A stretch of DNA of 64,000 nt from Atopostipes sp963558565 (GTDB lineage Bacteria > Bacillota > Bacilli > Lactobacillales > Carnobacteriaceae_A): positions 1-64,000 of the forward strand of contig CAUWGX010000005.1 in the NCBI GenBank assembly GCA_963558565.1, written 5' to 3'. The number at the start of each line of letters is the position of its first letter. The stretch's first letter is position 1. Below are positions 24,832 through 32,878 of this stretch, one piece after another. The notes under the pieces are model-generated. The model saw only the letters and a list, made by a program, of their open reading frames with translations, was not told where the DNA came from and ran no database searches. Made by a program: the position numbers and the translations under genes.

Positions 24832-25635
24832 TTAATACCAACCATTTTCTTGCCAGAATGCTTGAGCTTCTGTCCATGAACCATAGCGTCCTTCAACGTA
24901 ATTTTGAGCAGCTTCTTCTTGTTCTGCTGGTGAAGCACCATGTTCAATTAATGTTGGGTTTAATTGGTAACGACCGTAGTATCCACCTGCTGGGTTATAA
25001 GCATCATATGAACCATTTGATTCACGTTGTGCAATCCATTCTTTCGCTTCTGCTTCTGAACCACTTGCTGGCGTTTCAGCAGCTGTGTTTTCAGCTGGTA
25101 CTTCTTCGGCAGGTGCTTCTTCAGCAGGTGCTTCAGTTGTTTCTTCTGCGACAGGCGCTTCTGCTTCTTCAGCAGGGGCCTCTACTTCTTCAGCTGGCGC
25201 TTCTGGTGTTTCTTCCACTGTTTCTTCTACTGGTTCTTCAACAGGAGCTGTTGTTTCTTCTGTTTCAGGTTCTTCTTCTAATTCAAATGTTTGAACTTCA
25301 TGTGTGGCGTTATCTTCTACAGAAACGGTATTTGCTTCTGCTGATAAGTGAAGAGTATTTCCAGCAATAATTAAGTCACGGTTTGCGATCTCATTTACGT
25401 CAACAATTTGGCCTACGGAAATATCTAATGCTTTTGCAATAGTTCCTAAAGTGTCTCCCCATTGGATCGTATAGCTTGTTTCTCCGTCAGTACTTTGGAT
25501 ATCGTTTTTCACTTCTTCGACAGTACGTGCTTCCCATCCTGCGGCTTCAGCATCAATTGTTCCATTTATTGCGAATGCTCCTGTTAATGCAGCGGTAGCT
25601 CCGAAAGTTAACAAACCTTTTCTTACTAAATTCAT
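24832..25635 (-). CDS. Secreted LysM protein with Apf/Sps-like transglycosylase domain
   Basis: 267 residues, start ATG 25635 (AAGGAG 12 bases upstream). Signal peptide (GLLTFGATAALTGAFAI, cleavage near DAEAA), LysM domain (about 54-98, YTIQWGDTLGTIAKALDISV), a long Glu/Pro/Ala linker of EAPAEE-type repeats (about 115-200), and a C-terminal domain starting EWIAQRESNGSYDAYNPAGG, then YYGRYQLNPT and ending WQENGWY, as in aggregation-promoting factors and related small transglycosylases. The Glu in QRESNGSY is the likely catalytic acid. It acts on peptidoglycan at the cell surface. Confidence 0.88.
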   Translation of the reverse strand: MNLVRKGLLTFGATAALTGAFAINGTIDAEAAGWEARTVEEVKNDIQSTDGETSYTIQWGDTLGTIAKALDISVGQIVDVNEIANRDLIIAGNTLHLSAEANTVSVEDNATHEVQTFELEEEPETEETTAPVEEPVEETVEETPEAPAEEVEAPAEEAEAPVAEETTEAPAEEAPAEEVPAENTAAETPASGSEAEAKEWIAQRESNGSYDAYNPAGGYYGRYQLNPTLIEHGASPAEQEEAAQNYVEGRYGSWTEAQAFWQENGWY

Positions 25636-25695
25636 TTGTATAATATACTCCTTTTAAAAAGTCTAAGTTTCGTTTCTTACAATCAGTCATCCAAC

Positions 25696-25709
25696 GAGGC
25701 GCTCGCCTC
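25696..25709 (-). promoter_or_regulatory. GC-rich hairpin in the LysM gene 5' leader
   Basis: GAGGCG and CGCCTC are perfect arms around two bases in an AT-rich setting, 61 bases before the start codon. It may stabilise the transcript; cell-wall enzyme mRNAs of lactic acid bacteria often have such leaders (general knowledge, not shown here). Confidence 0.35.
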
Positions 25710-26040
25710 ATTGAGTTAGTACTTTACCATAAAAAAATTCGAAAAAAAGGGTATTACAGTCTTTGTGATGAACTAGTATTCTTTATGTAGTTTTTTGCAA
25801 TTTTTATGTAATATTCGTTATCCAGTGTTACAAAGAATGTGGTATTTAAGGGGATTTGATGACAATCAGGACTTTATTTTCCGTTGTAAAAAACAGTTCG
25901 GGGAGTAGAGGGACGCAGGATTGGATGGATCACTAGATGGTGGAGGAAAGGTATGTCCCTATAAGCATCTTCTTTCAGCTCGTTCTTTCTTAGTGTTATC
26001 CTATGCATATGTGTATAGAAAAGGATAGAAAAATAAGAGA
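25710..26040. other. Divergent control region between LysM gene and Ocd-like gene
   Basis: No gene. A weak AGGGACG/TGTCCCT pairing spans about 25908-25960 on the + strand, and several TGTAA/TTACA-like words occur near 25795-25840, but neither matches a known element clearly. Confidence 0.35.
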
Positions 26041-26054
26041 AGGAGTTTATTGCA

Positions 26055-27062
26055 ATGGCCAAAACGAAATTAATTGATATGGATAGAATTCAATCATTGA
26101 CAAATATGGATGAGATTAATCAAATTGTAGATAAGACGTTTCGCGAATTTGGGCGTCGCCGGATTAAAAACCCAACAAAAGTAACTTTAGATTTAGGAAA
26201 TAACAGCGACTGGCCGGATTATGAAGGGTACATGAATGCGATGCCTGCTTATATTGAATGGTTAGATGTGGCTGGGATCAAGTGGGTCGGTGGTTTTGAT
26301 GGGAAACGTAAAGAAGCAAACTATCCGTATATAACGGGGATGATTCTTATGATTGATCCTCAAATGGGCACTTTTGAAACGATATTGGATGGGACCTTTA
26401 TTACAAACATGCGGACAGGCGCTCAAACGGCCGTTATTCTGAAAAATTTAGGCTTTGAACGCGATCAAGACCTTACGGTGGGGTTATATGGGACAGGCAT
26501 GCAGGCGAAGACTTCACTGATGGCTTTAAGTGAATGGTATAATATTAAGGAAGTTAAATTATGGAACCATCGTTATGAAAGTGTGCCTCCTTTTATTGAT
26601 GAGGTCGAACATTTAATAGACGGTTCGATAAACTATAAAGAAGATCCTGCAGAGGCGAGCGATGCGGATGTCGTGATTACGGCGACTAAAGCTGAAGAAC
26701 CTATTATTCATTCTGAATGGATTAAACCCGATACTGTTCTTATCCCTCTAGGTTCCAGTCATGAGATCGACAATCAGACCATAGCCGATGCGGATTATGT
26801 TATTGTCGATCATGCAGGTCAAGCAGCACATCGTGGAGCTTTGGCCGATGCTTTTTCTAAAGATATTATTGATCAAAATGATATTGATTCAACTATTGGG
26901 AGCTTAGCAAGTGGGCGTACTCAATTAGGCGATCTATCCGGCAAAACTGTAATCGCCGTTCCTATTGGGATGGGCGCACATGACGTTGCAATAGCGGGTG
27001 TGATTGCTAAGCGGGCACAAGAACAAGATATCGATGAAGAATTTGAGTTTCAGCCTTATTAA
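26055..27062 (+). CDS. Ornithine cyclodeaminase / mu-crystallin family enzyme
   Basis: 335 residues, start ATG 26055 with AGAAGGAG. Family pattern: WVGGFDGKRKEANYPYITGM, MRTGAQTAVILKNLGF (substrate-binding Arg), the NAD(P)-binding GLYGTGMQAKTSL, and VLIPLGSSHEIDNQ followed by VDHAGQAAHRGAL. Members include ornithine cyclodeaminases, alanine dehydrogenases and ketimine reductases, which cannot be told apart by eye. It is monocistronic, just before the isoleucine leader operon, so an amino-acid catabolic or reductive role is likely. Confidence 0.85.
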   Translation: MAKTKLIDMDRIQSLTNMDEINQIVDKTFREFGRRRIKNPTKVTLDLGNNSDWPDYEGYMNAMPAYIEWLDVAGIKWVGGFDGKRKEANYPYITGMILMIDPQMGTFETILDGTFITNMRTGAQTAVILKNLGFERDQDLTVGLYGTGMQAKTSLMALSEWYNIKEVKLWNHRYESVPPFIDEVEHLIDGSINYKEDPAEASDADVVITATKAEEPIIHSEWIKPDTVLIPLGSSHEIDNQTIADADYVIVDHAGQAAHRGALADAFSKDIIDQNDIDSTIGSLASGRTQLGDLSGKTVIAVPIGMGAHDVAIAGVIAKRAQEQDIDEEFEFQPY

Positions 27063-27234
27063 ATATTTTTTAAAATGAAGATATTTAATAAGCATAAACT
27101 GAGGATGAATGAACACAGAGAGAAGAAACAGGTTTGTATGAACATTAAACACTCTAATGATGAGCAAAATAATGAATACGCAAGCGAAGATTAGAATAAA
27201 ATTAAATTAAAATTAACAAAAACACATAAAACCC

Positions 27235-27263
27235 TTGCCTCCAAAAAATATCTCTGCTAGTAT
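27235..27263 (+). promoter_or_regulatory. Sigma-A promoter of the isoleucine leader operon
   Basis: TTGCCT (27235-27240) and TAGTAT (27258-27263) separated by exactly 17 bases; the leader peptide start lies 41 bases after the -10 box. Confidence 0.65.
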
Positions 27264-27303
27264 ATCTCTTAACAACAAAAAAATATAGAAAGAAGGTGCA
27301 AGG

Positions 27304-27393
27304 ATGGAAATGCAAATGAATAGTCACTCAAAAATGGTTTCAACTCTTTGCGCCTTTTTCATTCAAATTTTAATTATTATTATTATTAAGTAG
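27304..27393 (+). CDS. Isoleucine-rich leader peptide
   Basis: 29 codons from ATG 27304 (GAAGGTG upstream) to TAG 27391. The last third reads FFIQILIIIIIK: seven Ile codons, all ATT and five consecutive, plus one Leu TTA between them. It is followed by a pause hairpin, competing pairings and an intrinsic terminator, the layout of ribosome-mediated attenuation. A ribosome starved of charged tRNA-Ile would stall on the ATT run and let the downstream transporter and isoleucine-epimerase genes be transcribed. Confidence 0.8.
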   Translation: MEMQMNSHSKMVSTLCAFFIQILIIIIIK

Positions 27394-27402
27394 CGGATTC
27401 TG

Positions 27403-27505
27403 ACATTTTTGGAAAAATGTTTAGAGTCCTATTTTCGTTAATTTAAACGGGGCTCTTGATAATAAAAAACCAACGAGCCTCGTCTAAAGGTTCGTTGGTT
27501 TTTTT
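27403..27505 (+). promoter_or_regulatory. Transcription attenuator (pause hairpin, antiterminator, terminator)
   Basis: ACATTTTT/AAAAATGT (27403-27420) forms a hairpin right after the leader stop. AGAGTCC (27423-27429) can pair imperfectly with GGGGCTCT (27449-27456). GGGGCTCTTG (27449-27458) can instead pair with CAACGAGCC (27471-27479), which would occupy the 5' arm of the terminator. The terminator is AAAAACCAACGA pairing with TCGTTGGTTTTTTT (27466-27505). The three mutually exclusive pairings match an attenuator of the ilv/leu type. Confidence 0.75.
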
Positions 27506-27535
27506 GTTGTTAAAAATATGTGGAGGGGATAGTCA

Positions 27536-28678
27536 ATGAACAATCAAAATGTACGACCGAAAGCAGTGTGGAGGCTTTCAGGTGCCATTATCGCTTTTTT
27601 AATTGGTTCAGGGTTTGCGAGTGGGCAGGAAATTTTTCAGTTTTTAACTTCTTATGGATATAAAGGAATTATTGGTTCACTGATTTCGCTCGTTCTTTTT
27701 TGTCTTGTTTCTGGAATTTTAGTGAAATATGGATTTAAACATCTAAAAAACCAAGACAAAGAATCAAGTAATCCTTATACGTACTATTTAGGAAAAGTTT
27801 TTGGTAAATTTATGCAATGGTATACGCCATTCTTCGCTTTTTTAATTAATATTGTCATGATTTCAGGAGCGGGCGCTACAATGCACCAATATTTTGGATT
27901 AAATACAACCTTCGGGACGGTGCTAATGACGGTTATTGTGACGGTTGTTGCTCTCTTAGGTCTCAATAAATTAATAGATATTATTAGTTTGTTAGGCCCT
28001 TTGACTGTCTTCTTTTCAATGTTGATCGCGGTCTGGACTTTAGTTCAGAATCCGGGGAACTTTTTACAGGCGGAAGAGGTCATTGCGACGACAGAAATGC
28101 CCTTTGGAGCAGGAAATAGTACGTCTTTTTGGTTACTCGGCTCCATTTTGTTTGTTGCTTATAATATTGTGGCGGGAGTTCCGTTTATGACCACTTTAGG
28201 CTTAGAAGTTCAAAATAAAAAAGAAGCTTGGCTAGGAGGAATCTTCGGCGGAATCGGTCTTATGGTGTCGGCGATTCTTTTAAATATTGCCATGCTCGGT
28301 CATATTGATGAACTTGTTGCAGTGGAAGTTCCTGTTTTATATTTAGCTCAAAGAATATCACCTGTTTTAGGCTTTATTTTTGCTTTTATTTTACTGGAAG
28401 AAATTTTCTCTACTTCGGCACCGATGCTTTGGACTGTTGTCGACAGTGTTACGAAACCAGAAACGAAGAAAGGTACGAAACAAATTCTGGTAGTACTCGT
28501 ATCTCTTGTGACGTTGATAGGAGCGCAGTTGCCTTTTGGAACATTAGTGAATATGGTGTACCCATTCACGGGCTATTTTGGAATTGTGATGATCGTGCTC
28601 TTTATCGGACGCGAAATTTACGACCAAGTCACGGCTAAGAAAGGAGTACGTGTCGTTTATGGAACTACAAAAGACTGA
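27536..28678 (+). CDS. YkvI-family membrane transporter, putative branched-chain amino acid permease
   Basis: 380 residues, start ATG 27536 with TGGAGGGG upstream. About ten or eleven helices with the LeuT/APC-like opening AVWRLSGAIIAFLIGSGFASGQEIFQFL (unwound GSGFASG), then FLINIVMISGAGATMHQYFG and FAFILLEEIFSTSAPMLW. YkvI proteins are relatives of amino-acid/polyamine/cation symporters with few characterised members. The isoleucine leader upstream and the epimerase overlapping its 3' end indicate that its substrate is isoleucine or a related D- or L-amino acid; direction of transport is unknown. Confidence 0.75.
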   Translation: MNNQNVRPKAVWRLSGAIIAFLIGSGFASGQEIFQFLTSYGYKGIIGSLISLVLFCLVSGILVKYGFKHLKNQDKESSNPYTYYLGKVFGKFMQWYTPFFAFLINIVMISGAGATMHQYFGLNTTFGTVLMTVIVTVVALLGLNKLIDIISLLGPLTVFFSMLIAVWTLVQNPGNFLQAEEVIATTEMPFGAGNSTSFWLLGSILFVAYNIVAGVPFMTTLGLEVQNKKEAWLGGIFGGIGLMVSAILLNIAMLGHIDELVAVEVPVLYLAQRISPVLGFIFAFILLEEIFSTSAPMLWTVVDSVTKPETKKGTKQILVVLVSLVTLIGAQLPFGTLVNMVYPFTGYFGIVMIVLFIGREIYDQVTAKKGVRVVYGTTKD

Positions 28679-30008
28679 ATCACAACAGATGATTGAAAAG
28701 GCTGAATCAATGTATGCACCTGCGGGTCAAATTCGCTATTATGATATGGTATTAAAAGAAGGAAAAGGGGCGCTACTTAAAGATATAGATAACAACGAGT
28801 ATATTGATTTATTGGCGAGCGCTTCAGCGACGAATGTTGGACATTCTCATCCGAAAGTGCTGGAAGCGATGAGTACACAAGCTCAAACCATGATCCATTA
28901 TACACCAGCTTATTTTTATAGCGATAAAGTCATTGAGTTAATGGAAAAATTAATTGAGCTTACCCCCGGACAGTTTGAAAAGCGTGTCTTGTTTGGGAAC
29001 TCTGGGTCGGATGCGAATGATGGCATCATTAAATTTGCCCGAGCTTATACTGGACGACAGACGATTGTGTCCTTTAACGGAGCTTACCATGGTTCAACTT
29101 ATGGATCGATGACACTTTCGGCAGTTAGTTTAAATATGCGTCGAAAAATGCAACCTTTAATGTCCAATATTCACTATTTACCTTACCCGAATAGCTATCA
29201 TCGCATGGAAGGCGAGACAGAAGCTGAACTCACTGAACGTTACTTAGGTTATTTTCAAGAAGCTCTCGCAACCTATCTTCCCGTAGATGAGATCGCTGGA
29301 GTTATTATTGAACCGATTCAGGGAGACGGAGGATTTATCAAACCACCGCAAGAATACATGCAAAGATTGTATGATTTCTGCCAAGAAAATGGCATAGTTT
29401 TCGCCGTTGATGAAGTCAATCAAGGGTTGGGACGGTCTGGAAAAATGTGGGGAATCGATCACTTTGATATTGCGCCGGATATTATGTCTGTGGGTAAATC
29501 TTTAGCAAGCGGTATGCCACTATCAGCGATTGTAGGAAAGAAAGAGATTATGGAAAGTCTAGAGGCCCCGGCACATCTGTTTACTACTGCTGGTAACCCT
29601 GTTTGTTGTGCTGCTTCTCTGGCGACTTTAGAAGTTATTGAAGAAGAAAATCTCGTTGAAAAATCTCACGAACAAGGGGAGTATGTTCGGAAACGATTAG
29701 AAGAAATGCAAGAACGTTTTGACTTCATCGGAGATGTACGAATCTTGGGCTTAAATGGCGGGATTGAGATTGTTGAATCAAAAGCTTCTAAAGTAGGGGA
29801 TAGTGAAGCGGCTTCTAAGATTATCACACACTGTTATCGAAAAGGTGTTCTAATGATCACCGTGGCTGGAAATGTTCTCCGTTTCCAACCTCCACTAGTG
29901 ATTACAGCAGAACAATTAGACCTTGCTTTAACTGTTTTAGAAGATGCCTTCACTCAACTGGCGACAGGAAACATTACTATAGATTCAGATCGAAAAATCG
30001 GCTGGTGA
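28659..30008 (+). CDS. PLP-dependent isoleucine 2-epimerase (class III aminotransferase fold)
   Basis: 449 residues from ATG 28659; an in-frame GTG at 28650 is the alternative, both behind AAGGAG. Similarity to the Lactobacillus buchneri isoleucine 2-epimerase, as I recall that sequence, is strong throughout: IDLLASASATNVGHSHPKV, MIHYTPAYF, FGNSGSDANDGIIKFARAYT, YHGSTYGS, IEPIQGDGG, the PLP Lys in SVGKSLASGMPLSA, APAHLFTTAGNPVC and the terminal KIGW. That enzyme racemises branched-chain amino acids at C2, giving D-allo-isoleucine. A 4-aminobutyrate aminotransferase role is less likely given these matches and the Ile leader. The gene overlaps the transporter by 20 bases. Confidence 0.85.
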   Translation: MELQKTESQQMIEKAESMYAPAGQIRYYDMVLKEGKGALLKDIDNNEYIDLLASASATNVGHSHPKVLEAMSTQAQTMIHYTPAYFYSDKVIELMEKLIELTPGQFEKRVLFGNSGSDANDGIIKFARAYTGRQTIVSFNGAYHGSTYGSMTLSAVSLNMRRKMQPLMSNIHYLPYPNSYHRMEGETEAELTERYLGYFQEALATYLPVDEIAGVIIEPIQGDGGFIKPPQEYMQRLYDFCQENGIVFAVDEVNQGLGRSGKMWGIDHFDIAPDIMSVGKSLASGMPLSAIVGKKEIMESLEAPAHLFTTAGNPVCCAASLATLEVIEEENLVEKSHEQGEYVRKRLEEMQERFDFIGDVRILGLNGGIEIVESKASKVGDSEAASKIITHCYRKGVLMITVAGNVLRFQPPLVITAEQLDLALTVLEDAFTQLATGNITIDSDRKIGW

Positions 30009-30086
30009 AATAAAGCTAAGAAAAAAAAACGAGGCTAAATGTATCATTCGTTAAATATTATGGTTCTTAAAATAAAAAATTATAAG

Positions 30087-30126
30087 AAAGCTTCCTTTTT
30101 TATTTTTATAGAAAAGGAAGCTTTTC
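30087..30126 (+). terminator. Terminator of the isoleucine operon
   Basis: AAAGCTTCCTTTTT pairs with AAAAGGAAGCTTT, followed by TCTAAT. The stretch 30130-30340 after it holds no gene. Confidence 0.8.
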
Positions 30127-30340
30127 TAATGGCTTTAAAGAAATAAAAAGTGTTGCGGTATTAGAAGTAGGTAAAGGTGAAGAGCACGTCTAGGATTATA
30201 TGTCACCACACGCTCCTGTGGTTCGCAAATTTTTATTGCACAATGATCGATTTACGACAAGCAAATGCGCCTTCCGTCATAAATTGGCTGTCATTAGTCA
30301 ATATTAAAAATAAATTATAGATTAAATGATTAAATAACGG

Positions 30341-30369
30341 TTGACAAGCGGAATTAATTTGAGTATAGT
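30341..30369 (+). promoter_or_regulatory. Sigma-A promoter of the methionine operon
   Basis: Consensus TTGACA (30341-30346), 17-base spacer, TATAGT (30364-30369), directly upstream of the first T-box. Confidence 0.85.
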
Positions 30370-30377
30370 ATTAAACA

Positions 30378-30714
30378 AGTTAAAGATGAAATATTGATGA
30401 GAGAATTATTAAAAACAATTTGAAAAGAAAAGTACATCTAGGATGTCTTCGCAGAGAGCTTGTGTTGGTGGGAGCAAGTAAGAAGGAATAGATGGAAAAT
30501 GGTCTTTGAATGGAGTAAACGAACATTTGCGTAAGTTTACTACGGGTCCACCCGTTACAGTGGCTCAGTCTACAAAGGATTTAAAAACTTTGTGTACTGG
30601 AAGAGGCATTATTAGAAATAATAGTGTGAAATAAGGTGGTAACACGATGAAGTCGGATCGTCCTTAAAAAAGTTCTATTCAAGAAGATAGAATTTTTTTA
30701 AGGGCGTTTTTTGT
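30378..30714 (+). promoter_or_regulatory. T-box riboswitch, methionine specifier (first of two)
   Basis: Stem I contains AGTA at 30431-30434, the helix CATCTA (30435-30440) with TAGATG (30489-30494), and the apical AGAGAGCTTG..GTTGGTGGGAG..CAAGT. The specifier loop GAAA-ATG-G places ATG (Met) at 30499-30501. The T-box bulge AAGGTGGTAACACG is at 30633-30646. A terminator follows: GTCCTTAAAAAA paired with TTTTTTTAAGGGC (30660-30705) and a T-run. Uncharged tRNA-Met would permit read-through. Confidence 0.92.
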
Positions 30715-30750
30715 TTTTCAAAATTAAAAAATTAAATAAGAAACTGCAAA

Positions 30751-31043
30751 GAAGAGTAGAGTATATTTACAAGAGAGTAATGACAGAGAGCTTGATGAGG
30801 TGAGAGCAAGCTTACTTGAGTAAATAGAAAATGGACTCAAAGCAGCAGATACCGAGTGAGTAGTCAAAAACTATTCATAAGGCTATCATGGGTGCGCCCA
30901 CTACAGCGTCAGAGTATCCGATGATTTTCGCGTACTTGTTGAGGGATTTGTTGGAAGGCAAATTCAAATGAAGGTGGTAACACGAACAGAAGCGTTCGTC
31001 CTTTGAACCAGAAAGATTCTGGTGCGAGGACGAGCGCTTTTTT
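30751..31043 (+). promoter_or_regulatory. T-box riboswitch, methionine specifier (second of two)
   Basis: AGTA (30760-30763) and helix TATTTAC (30764-30770) with GTAAATA (30820-30826) flank the specifier loop GAAA-ATG-G, ATG at 30831-30833. The apical part is AGAGAGCTTG..GAGGTGAGAG..CAAGCT. The bulge AAGGTGGTAACACG (30971-30984) is identical to that of the first copy. The terminator pairs AGCGTTCGTCCT with AGGACGAGCGCT and ends in TTTTTT at 31043. The two units are only partly similar elsewhere, so the duplication is old. Confidence 0.92.
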
Positions 31044-31074
31044 ATTTACAAATTTTGTACAAAGGAGAATTTAG

Positions 31075-32163
31075 ATGATTGAACTAAAAAATATTGATGT
31101 CACATTTGAAACGAGTGAACAAACTGTCCAAGCTGTCAAAGATGTTTCTTTATCGGTAGATAAGGGAGATATTTACGGGATAGTTGGTTACAGTGGAGCG
31201 GGCAAAAGTACATTAGTCCGTACGATTAATTTATTACAGCGACCAACGGCCGGTGAGGTTTTCGTAAATGGTCAAAATTTATCGGTTTTATCGGCTGAAG
31301 AATTAAGAACAGAGCGTAAAAAAATAGGAATGATTTTCCAACATTTTAACTTAATGAGCCAACGAACGGTTGCGGGCAATGTTGCTTATCCTTTATATAA
31401 ATCTGGTTTATCTCAGCAAGCAATCGACGAAAAAGTCAATGAGTTATTAGTGTTAGTGGGGTTAGCGGATAAAACAGACGCCTATCCTTCCCAATTGTCC
31501 GGAGGGCAAAAACAAAGAGTGGCGATCGCGCGTGCATTAGCTAACGATCCTGAAGTTCTTTTATGTGATGAAGCGACGAGTTCACTCGATCCTAAAACCA
31601 CCGCTTCTATCTTAGAACTACTCAAAGATTTAAATAAAAAACTATCTTTAACGATTGTGATTATTACGCATGAAATGGAAGTCGTCAAAGAAATTTGTCA
31701 TAAAGTAGCGGTCATGGAAGAGGGCGAAGTAATTGAAAAAGGTGATCTCGTTTCAATCTTTACGGCACCGCAAGAGCGACTTACCCAAGAATTTATTCAG
31801 ACAGCGACCCATATTGATCAAGCAGCTGAAAAAGTCATTAACCATCCGACGCTGCTGAGCTTAACACCGGATGATGTGTTGGTCAGTATCACTTATGTTG
31901 GCGAAAGTACTAGCTCGCCTTTACTCGCTAGTTTATATGCACGCTTTGGGGTGACGACGAATATTCTCTATGGAAATGTAGAAATTCTACAAGGCACACC
32001 AATTGGAAACTTAATTGTTGTGCTCTCCGGAGATACTGGACAGCGCGACCAAGCGATTGCTTATTTAGAAGCGAAACAGGTAACGGTCAAAGAAATTAAA
32101 CATCAAACCAATGTCATTTCGTTTGCCGAAGAAAAATTAATTTATGAGGAGGAAGGTAGATGA
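31075..32163 (+). CDS. metN: Methionine ABC transporter ATPase
   Basis: 362 residues, start ATG 31075 after AAAGGAG. Walker A GYSGAGKST (38-46), Q-loop MIFQHFNLMSQRTV, signature LSGGQKQR, Walker B VLLCDEATSSLD and ITHEME; a C-terminal NIL domain (about 270-350) binds methionine for feedback inhibition. First gene of a five-gene operon behind two Met T-boxes; its stop overlaps the metP start. Confidence 0.96.
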   Translation: MIELKNIDVTFETSEQTVQAVKDVSLSVDKGDIYGIVGYSGAGKSTLVRTINLLQRPTAGEVFVNGQNLSVLSAEELRTERKKIGMIFQHFNLMSQRTVAGNVAYPLYKSGLSQQAIDEKVNELLVLVGLADKTDAYPSQLSGGQKQRVAIARALANDPEVLLCDEATSSLDPKTTASILELLKDLNKKLSLTIVIITHEMEVVKEICHKVAVMEEGEVIEKGDLVSIFTAPQERLTQEFIQTATHIDQAAEKVINHPTLLSLTPDDVLVSITYVGESTSSPLLASLYARFGVTTNILYGNVEILQGTPIGNLIVVLSGDTGQRDQAIAYLEAKQVTVKEIKHQTNVISFAEEKLIYEEEGR

Positions 32164-32840
32164 TGAATTTTTTAGAGAAATATTTTCCAAATGTGATCCA
32201 TATTCAAGGAGAAGTTATCGATAGTATCTGGGAAACGCTATATATGGTATTAGCGACTGCTGTCATTGCCGGAGTTTTAGGTATTATTTTAGGCGTTGTT
32301 TTAGTAGTGACGGCACCAGGTGGTATTTTAGAAAACCGCCGAGTCAATCATTTTCTAGAACAAGCGGTGAATATTTTCCGTTCGGTGCCTTTTATTATTA
32401 TGTTAGCTTTAATTGCCCCGATTACCCGCCTGATTGTAGGGACAACGATTGGTACCACAGCGGCGATTGTTCCATTAGTGGTAGGAACCGTTCCTTTTTA
32501 TTCGCGCCAAATTCAAAATGCTTTACTAGAAGTGGATGATGGAGTGATTGAAGCAGCAGAGGCGATGGGTTCTTCACCTACAGAAATTATTTTTCGAGTT
32601 TATTTAAAAGAAGGGTTACCTTCCATCATTCGGGTTTCTTCAGTGACCATTATTAACTTAATTGGTTTAACCGCAATGGCGGGAGCGATCGGAGCAGGTG
32701 GATTAGGCAATTTAGCTATCGCACGAGGGTATAATCGTTTCCACACTGACGTTACTTTAGTCGCGACGGGCGCCATTTTAGTGATTGTTTTTGTGAGTCA
32801 ATTGCTTGGAAATTATTTAGTGAAGAAAACGAGTCATTAA
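32160..32840 (+). CDS. metP: Methionine ABC transporter permease
   Basis: 226 residues (MetI/MetP type), start ATG 32160 overlapping the metN stop; GAGGAGGAAGG lies upstream. Five helices, with FRSVPFIIMLALIAP and the EAA loop GVIEAAEAMGSSPTEIIFRVYLKEGLPSI that contacts MetN. Forms the membrane channel of the MetNPQ importer. Confidence 0.95.
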   Translation: MMNFLEKYFPNVIHIQGEVIDSIWETLYMVLATAVIAGVLGIILGVVLVVTAPGGILENRRVNHFLEQAVNIFRSVPFIIMLALIAPITRLIVGTTIGTTAAIVPLVVGTVPFYSRQIQNALLEVDDGVIEAAEAMGSSPTEIIFRVYLKEGLPSIIRVSSVTIINLIGLTAMAGAIGAGGLGNLAIARGYNRFHTDVTLVATGAILVIVFVSQLLGNYLVKKTSH

Positions 32841-32878
32841 ATACGGAAAGATCTAGATATTCAAGAAGGAGCTTGTCA

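Noticed and set aside
25085..25294. Ser/Ala-rich open frames opposite the LysM gene
   Set aside because: They are mirror images of the Glu/Pro/Ala linker codons on the other strand.
25900..25965. AGGGACG/TGTCCCT pairing with GGTGG as a riboswitch before the Ocd-like gene
   Set aside because: The stem is short, no terminator or sequestered ribosome site follows, and no known aptamer core is visible.
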